From assembly GCA_020152595.1 (NCBI GenBank), contig JAIGNY010002039.1, positions 579,501 through 643,500 on the forward strand: a stretch of 64,000 nt of DNA, given 5' to 3'. Of the stretch, positions 11,401-23,400 are shown piece after piece (the first letter of the stretch is position 1; each line of letters opens with the position of its first letter). The stretch is from Chiridota heheva (lineage: Eukaryota > Echinodermata > Holothuroidea > Apodida > Chiridotidae). The notes under the pieces are model-generated. The model searched no databases and was not told the DNA's origin. It saw only the letters and a program-made list of their open reading frames with translations. A program made the translations under genes and the position numbers.

Positions 11401-14400
11401 AATCTGGTCGAGTTCTGGTACATCTTCTTCATCAGAAGTACCTTCCAACCCCTCTGAAACATCATTATTCTGAAGAAAACATAGGAGTCGGAAGGCACGT
11501 TCGACGTTGTATCTCGCCATTTTGTGTTGTCGAATGTGCGAAGAAAAAAAAAAAGAGAAAAAAAGACGCAAATTGACGTCATCATCAAAGACCTTTTAGG
11601 CAAGTAGAGGGGGTGCATCTGTTATTGTAATAGTTCGTCTGAACGATCTATTTCTCCTCTACCCGTAGAGATTTTAAAAATTCCAATGCAGTATTTGGGC
11701 CATTTTTTATGATATTTTGATCAAAAAAGGTCCAAAATGGCCCAAAATCACAAATTTTGGCATATTTTCTCCAAAAAAACCACAAACATTGACCAAGTAC
11801 AAGTAAAAATCGTGTAGCAACCAACAATTCAAACTATCTTTATACTTCACCTGAAGAAAAAAAAAATATTCACGTATGACATTCGTCTTTTAAAAAAAAA
11901 AAAACGCCGTTTTTTTTTTAAAATGCACTTTTTTGTAACGATTTTACTCAAAAAATTTCAATCTAACCCCCCAACAAAATAACCATATTATGAAAGATCT
12001 ATTTAATCTGGTTTGAATGAACTTATTTGCAGCTCTATAGGATTTTGGGAAGATACTCAAAACAAAATTTGGAAAAGGGATCGTAACTGTCACGGTCACG
12101 CTGGGTGAGTAAGAGTTAAAAAGCGTTGGAAGGTTTCAAAAGAGAGTCAATTTGACAAATACATAGAGGTAAGAAAAGTTCAAATTGATTTGAAATAAAA
12201 TAAATTAATAAATGTTTTTAAAAGTGAATTTAAAAGTAGAATATTTATTAGGGTGTTTCGGCTGATGTCGTGAGGTCACGTGACTTTGCTGTACGCCATT
12301 TTTAATTAGACTGTACATCTAACGACTTACATAAGTTTGCAGGTTGTTATATAAGATTATTTTTGCAAGGTAATTATGCTGGAATCTTGCTGTGCTGTTG
12401 GTTGCACTAATAGATATGTGCGGGGAATAAAAAGACATTTTCTCGATTTCCATCTGATCCTGATCAACGTTCGAAGTAGGTTTCTGCTCTACAACACACT
12501 GGCTTTCAACCCTGGCTTTCAACCAACGGTAGGCCTTACACACTAGGATTTGCAGCAAGCACTTATATCAGGTATGTAGGCTTTGTCTGCGTATCAACGA
12601 ACAATCAGATGGTATTAACGTCAAAGTTATTCTTCATATACCCGGTGAAAATATAACTTACTTAAGGAAAATATGAGAAAAAAAATTGGAAGCGAGCATA
12701 AAAACTGCAATCAGTAAAATTTGCTGAAATGGTGCTGGGAGGTTAGCATGTAGTATATTTGTTGTACGTGTGATGTGATTAAGCTATGTAAAGACGCGTG
12801 AAACGCAACAATGCCGCTGCCCCACAAAATGGAGTCCAGTTGAGATAGAATCACGTGATGAAATCTCTCTATACCAGTCATTTCAACAAACTTGTGATAC
12901 ATCTAAAACTAGATGAGAGCAAATACAATACAATACACCTATTATTCTCTCTGATAAGCTCTGCCTCAAATAAATGATTCAAGTTGATAACCAGTGATAA
13001 TTCCTCCAGAATTGTTCAAGGAATAAAACATCAGAAACAGTCTTTTACCTTCCTTTTGATGTTGCTTTCTGGTGATATGACAGAGGTGTCCCATATTTTC
13101 ACCGTCTTGTCCTCACTTCCAGTTCCGATCAAGGTGACATCAGCACTTACGCAAAAGTCACATGATGTGATTGGTGCGCGATGACCAGGCAACTTGACCC
13201 ACATGGTTTTAGGTAAAATTTGCAAAAGCTGTAAATGAATGAGAGATATCTTAATACAAGTAAGTCAAAAATCCTCTTCTAAAGAGGAATAGATGTATGC
13301 ATACAAAAAGCACTCACAACACTATTAATTTAGGGAGACATTAAAATTACTTTGCTTTATGTAGACATAATATTTAAAGATTTAACCCTTACTCTACCAG
13401 AACTTTTATTGAAAATGCGCTTGGAAGGTGGGATCAAAAATGGGGCATCCAAAACAGCGTTAATATCGCTGCGTGGTAGAGTAAGGGTTCAGCACAGGTT
13501 GATTACTGAAGGGTCCTCTGTCTTCCAAGCAGCAAAGTCGGGCTCGTTCCGCTTCAGTGACCCAGTAGGTTGCCCACCGGGACCATGCTGCACATTTTTT
13601 GAGTTGGCACACTTGTCGCGAGTTGTTGATTAACCCATACTGCACATATTTTTAGGTTGGCACACTTGTCGCGGGTTGATTAAACCTTGCTCTACCAGCA
13701 CTTTTTTGAAAACAAGCTTGAGGGGAGGTCAAAGATGGGGCACCCAAAACTGAGATAATATCGCCGCGTGGTATATAAAGTAAGGGTTAAATCTCTGAAT
13801 CTTGATCCTACATTTATTCATTTATTTTTCTTAATTTTGATCCTAATTCTTTCAAGATTTTAAAGATTCTTACTTTTCAGATTTTTTTTTGGAATAATGC
13901 AACACAAAATGTTCAAATATTCCAAAAAATTACAAAAAGCGAAGCAAATTATCAACAATTTTCACACCTATTTTGCTTAAAATTTGACAAAAATATTCTG
14001 CTATCAATTTTCTGTAATATATACTTCCACCTGAACTAATATCCCAAAGCTACATTTTTAAGCTACCTTTAAATATTACTAAATTACCTCAAGGGCTGTC
14101 ACAGTAGGTAAATGAGATATCGATTATCATGAACAAAAATATTGCATTATCGCAAAATTTATGTTATGATTATCAATTTTGGAAAACTGTTTAAGTTTCA
14201 GCTTGCAGATTATATTTTGAAAGTGTTTAAGAATCATATTTGCTGCAAATTTTGTTTGAATCAATTTATTTGAAATGTTTGAAATCCTGTATCACAAACT
14301 TTTGCTCTAATATGCAGTTCACAAATGAAAAAGGCATATCATGGCTAACAGTTGGTTAGGGTAGTTTTCATATCAAGAAAAATAGGATATCGGGATAATT

Positions 14401-17400
14401 GACATATCGTGACAGGCACAATATCGGATAATCGACATATCGTGACAGCATAATATCGGGATAATCGACATATCGTAACAGGCACAATATCGGGATAATC
14501 GACATATCGTGACAATCACAATATCGGGATAATCGACATATCGTGACAAACACAATATCAGGATAATCGACATATCGTGACAGCCAGAACATCGGGATAA
14601 TCGACATATCGTGACAGCCAGAATATCGGGATAATCGACATATCATAACAGCAAGAATTACCTCCACAGATGTTTCTCCTGTTACAGAGACCACATAATC
14701 CAGCCGTGGTGCAATGGCCACAGAGCCTGTCATGCAGTTCAAAGAGTATGGCGTCCCAATGGGCTGAGAGCCTTTGCCCTTTACATTCCAACGGTAAGTT
14801 CCATTAGGAAGCACTCCCATCAACTTCTTTCCGTCTGCTGAGAAGGCTAGCATTACATTTGTCAATTCTTTGGACAAGTTGATGGTGTCAAATTGTTTTG
14901 TTTCCTACATGAGATAAGAACAACAAATCATACAAACATCAAGGTACAAGAAGCATGGTTCTTCATTTAATTTAACCATACATAATTGATCAAGCACTGA
15001 TTAAGAAATATTGTTCAAGTAAACAAAAAAATAGATAAGAAAAATGAAGGTCATCACTTATTTCACCATTCATTTTTTTAATAAAAGAAATATTGAAATC
15101 TCTTTTATTTTCCCTTTGCCACTATTGGAGAGTTGGAGTTGACCGTCCAAACAAGACATGCCTTGCTCTTGCTGGACGTGACGGACTTGGGTTCCATCTG
15201 CTGAGAAGCATCCACTGTTTAGTTTAGCCTCGTGGATCATGTTTAAAGAACATAGAGAGCATGGGTATGGCATGGTTTGTTTGTTTGTTTGATGAGGGCT
15301 TAACAGCACCACCACAACAAGGGTCAAATTGTGCCTGAGAGGTTAGATCATTCTAGAGGTAGGAAGGAAAGGAAACAGCTGTGGGGAGAATGAGAGAAAT
15401 ACAAGAACTAAAAGTCACAAAGCTGGGATCGTGAGAGGAGGTGCATGGGTGAAACAAAAACAAAGTAGAGAGAGGTGGGAGAGGAGGAATAAATATGTTT
15501 GTAGATGGAAGCATGAAGGAAGGAGATAATTTTATCCAGAGGGTTTTTCTGGAAGAAGTCGGCAATTGAGTTGTAGGGAGTAAGGGAAGCTCTGGGAAGG
15601 TTGTACAGGGGGCAAGCAAAGAGAACGTGATGGACTGTGGGGGTGCAATGGCTATTGTTGCAGAGGGGTTGGGGGGAGCCAATAAGGAGGTGGGAGTGAG
15701 TGAGGTGGGTGTGACCTATTCTGAGACCAGTATTGAACCTAAGTCTCCTGCTGAATGTGGGCACTCTATCACCGAGCCAAACCGGTTTGTTTTTTATCAG
15801 ATATATTCACCAAAAAAAATGCTATTTTTACTGTTCAGTCTCAAAATTTACTGAGAATTTCAGATGCTGTAAGGTATGTATACCTGTGGGTTGAGGTACC
15901 ATCAATTATTACAAGAAATCATGAGCACAAAATTTCTTTTAGTAAGCTTGCATTCACACTCATTAATGTTTTTGAAAATTGGGGACAAACACCCATAGGT
16001 GGTAGGACAGTCACACCTTGCCTGGTTCTCTGAACACTATTAGAGAAGAGAAGCATGAAAACGCGGTGTTTATTCACTTCCCGTCCTGTCCCCATCCTGG
16101 TCTAGTCAAGCCCCAATTCCTGTGTCCTAATTCGTCTGGCTGTAAGAGAACTTAAAAGGTGACTAATTGGGTCCAGCAATTTCAGGCCCTGGCAAAAGGC
16201 ACTATATAAACTATATAAATTGATCTTTAATAATGAGGAGGACGAGAATACCTTGTGCTATGGGGATTGAGTCTGGTCTTAGGTTCGAATCCTGTTTTTC
16301 CTGGCATCAAGCACCACAATCCTGGATAAAAGTATCTGATCCTTTTTTTCTTGACTCCTTCCACCCCATTTCAATGTCATGTCCCAACATTGGAACGGAG
16401 CAGACGGGAAAAAAAGGGTCAAGACAACAGAATTGCAGGCACTCAAGATTCAGATGGGATGACTTGACTAAAGCGACTGTGATCTCAGAATTAACTACAA
16501 CACTGCACTAGGAACTCATCAAGATGAATTGCCATTAAATCTACTGTAATCGCACCTATAACAACATAAGGTGGCTTAGGTAGCAGAGTGCCTGACTGAG
16601 ATACGAGACATGCTAGGTTCAATTATCAAAGATTCAACCAAAAGATTTTTTACAGTCACACAGGTGGATACCCCTGACATCTGACTGAGATTAGAGACAT
16701 GCTAGGTTCAAATATCAAGAGTTTCAACCAAAAGATTTGTTCTCAGTCACACAGATGGATACGCCTGACATCAAGGGCAGAAGTATGCTTCTCATCCAGG
16801 TTTTGCGAGAATTAGGTGGACAATGGCTTAATAGTGCTCACCGTTTATCGGAAGAGAATGTTAATTGTGGGTTCCAACAGCAGGGCAGTAAGCCCCTGCT
16901 TGTCATGCTTCTCTAAACACTATTCCAAATTCCAAAAACAGCTGCTGCAGGCCAGAGCCCAACAAGATTCAGTGTGGGTTGCACATTATTTGTATTTTTT
17001 GGGGGAAGGGAGGGTATTTCACTTTAGGCATATGCCAAGGAAAGCACACATAAGTCACAATGACTTGTTTTCAGTGTGTACCTGATGAATTTGCCAGGAT
17101 GAAAAGTGGATGAACACCAGGTTAACACCCTGCTCTTTCAAGAAGTGTTCAGAAAACCAGGCAGGAGGTGAAAATCCTACCATCAGGAGCGAAGGCTTTA
17201 CATCTCCTCCGAAGGGCGGTGAGACCACCCAACCATTTGCCACTTTTCACAAGGGTCGGGTTTGGGGAGAAGGTGTGATGCAGAAGACAAACCTTTGCAT
17301 GCTTGATGTCAGTGTATACCATTCTGCATACCTGTGGAAAAATCGCTGATAAAATCGCCATTAGACTCGAACCTGGGACCTCCAGCATCTCAGCCCTACC

Positions 17401-20400
17401 CTCAGCCGACTGAGCTACCTGCCTCCCCCTGCGATTTGATGTCTCCATGTGTTTTGGGGAAGGGGTAGGGGGAGGTTGTTTGAGCTACAAGTCTTTATAA
17501 AAAGAACATATACAAGTCATACCACGTCACAACTATGAAAATCTGCTTCTCAACAAACATAAATGGAATTACACCACTTACCCGTTCTTGATTAATGTCC
17601 CACAGATACACTTTGTTCTTATAAGCAATTGCAATAATCTTCCCATTCTCACTGAATGCTACACCTTTAGGACGGCACTAAAAAAAGGAAAAGAAGTTGA
17701 AACAAATGTTTCAGGCTTTACCATAAGTTTCACATTGGCTTCATATTACCTGCATGAACATAATCTTTCATGGAGGTGAATGAAATTACCTCTGTGCTTA
17801 TAATAAGGCAAGAGAAATCAGGGATTGTCGCTAGTAAGGGATGTCCAGGGCCATCTACTAATTTATTTCCTAAAAAAACAGAAACACTTTTACTTTAAAT
17901 CTGCTATTTAGAATCCATTTGGATGACACACTGAAAATACTTCAAGCCCCACCAAGCCCCACCCCTTACCCCCATACAATCAAATGTTATTCAACGGTAC
18001 ATAAGCATTCCATTCTATCTAAAATTCATATGGACAACCACTGAAAATACTTCAAGCTCTCTCCCCCTCCCCCCCCCTCACCCAACATACTATAAAATGT
18101 TATTCAATGGTACTTTAGCATTCCATTCTATCTAAAATTCATATGGACAACCACTGAAAATACTTCAGCTTTCCTCCCCACCCAACATACTATCAAATGT
18201 TATTTAACGGTATTTTAGCATTCCATTCTATTTAGAATTCATATGGACAACCACTGAAAATACTTCAAGCTTCCCCACCCAACATACTATCAAATGTTAT
18301 TTAACGGTATTTTAGCATTCCATTCTATTTAGAATTCATATGGACAACCACTGAAAATACTTCAAGCTCTCTCCCCGCCCTACCCAACATACTATCAAAT
18401 GTTATTTAACGGTATTTTAGCATTCCATTCTATTTAAAATTCATATGGACAAGCACTGAAAATACTTCAAGCTCTCTCTCCCCCTCACCCAACATACTGT
18501 AAAATGTTATTCAATGGTACTTTAGCATTCCATTCTATCTAAAATTCATATGGACAACCACTGAAAATACTTCCAAGCTCTCTCCCCCACCCAACATACT
18601 ATCAAATGTTATTCAATGGTACTTTAGCATTCCATTCTATTTAGAATTCATATGGACAACCACTGAAAATACTTTAAGTTCCCCCTCCCTTACCCAACAT
18701 ACTATCAAATGTTATTCAACGGTACATAAGCATTCCATTTTATTTAGAATTCATATGGACAACCACTGAAAATACTTCACGCCTCCGCTCCCATCACCCC
18801 CCTCCCCCTCTCCTCCTCACCCCACTCCTTATACTATAAAATGAGAGGTTGTGGGGTTGGTGGGAATGAGAGGCTGGATGTTGTGGAGTTTGTCTGAATA
18901 TAATGGCATTCCTTTGTAATATAATAAGTAGTAACCATAATCAATGCTGGCATTGTTTGTCTTTGCTGCTAGGGAAAGGTGAAATGAACAATGAGCCCAA
19001 AACTATTCATACCTCAATGTTATGATGCAAAGTTACTCTTGTGGAATGATGTGTTTAATTTGTTGCTTGAAAATTGCAGACCAAATTCTTAAGCAGTGCC
19101 TTTACTAATGTTTTGGAAAGGGGGTAGGGGAGGTTGAGAGCTTTTAAGCGGCCATGTCTGCTTTGTTATTGCCAGGGGTGCTCACATGCCTGGGTATTCA
19201 CAAATATAGAGGATGAGGTGGGTGGTTGTATAAAGAAATAAGAGCAGATTTGAGTCTGAAAAGATGGCAAATCAAACTTTAATCAAATGCTAAAATTGCT
19301 ATATTCAAAATTCAAAAACTGCTCCAGATTTTAAAACTCTTTCAAGCAATGTAAAAGATGTCTATAGACCTTAACAGCAATGGAATGCTTGCAGAAAAGA
19401 GAAATTCTTAAGGAATACACCAAAATAAGCTTAAAAGCAATTTGAATCTGAATTCATGTCTTTAACAATGACTTAAATGAATTGATAGAAGTGCAGTTTG
19501 ATATAGTTCGTATCTGGGAATAATGTTGTATCTTGTTTTCCCGCTACAAATTATACAAATACGAAAAATATACAGTATTTTACCTTTAGGTCCTGAATCT
19601 ACTTGCCAGTGGATGTATATTGGCTTTTATGAAGCCACTATTAAAAAATGTGGATTTTTTTTATAGCATTTTAAGGCTATTTTGGAGACTTGTTTAACCA
19701 CAAAACACTTATTTTGCTGCTGTTTTTAGTTTTCATAGGGAATAGAAAGAAACATACAAGAACAATTTTCTGATAACATTAAGCCCATGTGATATTTTGC
19801 AAGTATAGAAGTTACACGATTAAAAAAAAAAAAATTTTTTACATTTGACAAACTTTCATTATATTTGACCCGCCCTAGAAACACCCGTGGACCTGCCAGT
19901 GGCCAATCCCTTTCAATTTTTTTTTTTGTCTTGAAACAGTCTGGTTTTATTTAGCTTAAGTTGGCATTTTATTTTAAATGATTTGGATTTAAGCATTTGA
20001 GACAATATAGAATCAACCTTGATCCCTAGGACCATCTATTGCCTGAACAAAACAGAAACACTTTTACCCTCAGTTTCAGAAAAATGTATCTTACCTTCAG
20101 CTCTTTCTTCTGGATGAGCTTGCCGGTGGAGGTGCTATAGATATGCAAGCGACCAAAGGTTGCGATCATGATATGCTTTGCACTTTTTGGTATAAAGCAG
20201 GTAGGATGATGGTCCATTTCCAGTGAAATGCTCTGGAAATGTTCACCTACAGTGATAAAATAAGATTCCCACATATCACATCTTTGAAACTGAATATTTA
20301 ACATACATATTAATTGGAACTGAATATTTAACATACATCTTAAAGGAGAACTAGCCCCATACATGTAAATAAATGAATAAAAAAACAATCATTCACCTGT

Positions 20401-23400
20401 TTTGCCTCTAAAGTAATCAAATGTAATTTGTGTATAAATCTTATATAACTACTTGGTATACATATTGGTATTAGAAAGGTTTTGCACCTCACTATCGTAT
20501 GGCAGGGTACCTCACCATGCGGCAGGGTACCTCACCATGCGGCAGGGTACCTCACCATGCGGCAGGGTACCTCACCATGCGGCAGGGTACCTCACCATGC
20601 GGCAGGGTACCTCACCATGCGGCAGGGGCAGGGTACCTCACCATGCGGCAGGGTACCTCACCATCGGCGCGGCAGGGTACCCTCACCATGCGGCAGGGTA
20701 CCTCACCATGCGGCAGGGTACCTCACCATGCGGCAGGGTACCTCACCATGCGGCAGGGTACCTCACCATGCGGCAGGGTACCTCACCATGCGGCAGGGTA
20801 CCTCACCATGCGGCAGGGTACCACCATGCGGCAGGGTACCTCACCATGCGGCAGGGTACTCACCATACCTCACCATGCGGCAGGGTACCTCACCATGCGG
20901 CAGGGTACCTCACCATGCGGCAGGGTACCTCACCATGCGGCAGGGGTGCGGGGGGACCTCACCATGCGGCAGGGGCCTCACCATGCGGCAGGGGCCTCAC
21001 CATGCAACAGGGTACCTCACCATGCGGCAGGGTGCCTCACCATGCGGCAGGGGTGCCTCACCATGGGCAGGGTACCTCACCATGCGGCGGGGTACCTCAC
21101 CATGCGGCAGGGTACCTCACCATGCGGTAGGGGACCTCACAATGCGGCAGGGTGCCTCACCATGCGGTAGGGTACCTCACCATGCGGTAGGGGTACCTCA
21201 CCATGCGGCAGGGGTACCTCACCCATGGGTAGGGGTACCTCACCATGCGGCAGGGGTACCTCACCATGCGGTAGGGGTACCTCACCATGTGGTAGGGTAC
21301 CTCACCATGCGGCAGGGGTACCTCACCATGCGGTAGGGTACCTCACCATGCGCAACCAGTATGGCAAAAATATTTACTCCATTGCCCAAATAGATGCTCA
21401 AGTTTTGCTTTCCAATCGTAAAAAAATTATTTCTACAGTATAAATCACCAATTATTATTAAAAATGTACATTGAAATTCAGTTTAGAAAGAACAGAAAAC
21501 TTCCCTTCAATGTTATTTGATATCAACATCGCGTAACTTTTTTGCTGTACTTGCTAGGGCTTCCAGTGTTTCACTGTGAAAATCTCGCAGACTATGATAC
21601 CTCGCTGTGAAACATTTCAAAACTACGCCACCACCCCGGAAGTTTGCTCTTATCAGTCCTCTGGAAAAAATGGCTGTCATGTTTGCAAAGCCACAGAATT
21701 TCAGCTCTGTTAAAACCTTTTTTTGTTCGTTAATTTTGCAATATTTGTTCTTTCTTGCAAAGCTTATTTGACTCATCAGGTAATATTTACATGTATATGT
21801 GTTGATTGTCACAACTAAAGTATTTTGACCGTGTATTTTTGGGTCGATTTACCAGCTTGTAAAATGGGTCTTGATTGAGTGGGATAAAAGCCTTATGTTA
21901 TGGCCTATTGTTAGTTTCACTGGTTTACTGCTGCACATTTACGGTGCATTTCACAAGTTACTAAGATTTTGGAGAAATCAAAGTGCAAAATATCCCCATT
22001 CATAGGTGATTACTGTGCATTTGTGATTCTTGCATTTAAAAAGGATTATGCTAATCGGGTTTACAGTTTAGAAAAGTCATTGATTGGAATTCTATCAGCC
22101 GTATGTGTAGGTGATTTGAATCGTGATTCATAGTAATTTTCAACAGCACAACTTGACTACGAAAAACAATTACTCTCAATTTGATGATTAGTAAACGTTT
22201 AGTGCATTTGTGAACGTTTAGCATGTACACGCTAAACGGTCACAGCTCTACGAGACAAAGGCCTTCAAATTTGAAATGTTGTAAAATGGGTGACTTTTAA
22301 TTGATTTTATCAAAACTTTTTGGTATTTTCACGGTTTGTTGCATATTATCTCCCATTCAAATTTAAGTTATTGCATCTGTCTATACATCTTAAAGGAACA
22401 ATTCAAACTTAATCAGATTTGTGTGGGAATGACTGAAATCAGGCTAGAAGCTAAAATCCCGAATAACATATAGAATTGCAACATACAGTATGTCTACAAA
22501 TGTCTTCATGATCTGGCTCCTTCATATCTTAAAGAACTGATCATTATACGTACAGGTCAAACAGGTTTACGCTCTTCTTCTAACACCATGGGCATTCTCC
22601 TCAACATTCCTCTCACAAAACGCAGAACATTTAAAGACAGGTCGTTTGCTGTAGCTGCCCCTGTCACATGGAATAGTTTGCCATCTTCTCTTCGTTGCAT
22701 CAATAAATACGATAATTTCAAACGGGAACTAAAAACTGTTTTGTTCACCCAGGCTTTTTTATAATTGTTTGTGTTTATCTTTATCCTATGAACTTTATTA
22801 ACTTTATGAACAGTTTTATTTATTTTCTGTACAGCGCCGCTGAATGTGCATTGTATAGATATTGAGCGCTATATAAATATATAAACATAAACATAAACAT
22901 AGAAGCAATATTATAGTCCCCAAATTCCTCAGTCAAGTTCTTTGTGTAGTTTCTTAACACACATATTTGTTTTATTTTGTGGAATCACACCAAAGGAAAA
23001 CAGTAAATTATTCAACCAAATATAATACAAATTTTATTTTCACGACATTTAAATAGATTTTTAAATACTTGCTGATGTTGCCTTTAGGTCATGTTCAGTC
23101 ATCATCTAAGTGTGAAGTCTTTGTTGGGAAAAAAAATTGTGAATGGATAACAACTTATCACAATCTCACCAGTTTGTCTTGGTCAGATTAACTCTTACCT
23201 TTGACTAAGTCTTTTCCTGCACCAGTTCCATATAAATCTATCCCGTCTTCATGTATGACAGCCAACCAGTATGAGTGGAACGGGAATGCCAGCTTCATAG
23301 CTGTAGCCTCGATGGTCATCTCTAAAGCACCGCTAGCAACCTAAACGGAAGAGGGACAGCATACCAATGAATTCTGATTGATTGATTGATGTCCAAGATA

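Noticed and set aside
20453..21336. Open frames of 223-284 codons on the + strand
   Set aside because: Three overlapping frames through a 20-bp minisatellite; open only because the unit lacks stops.
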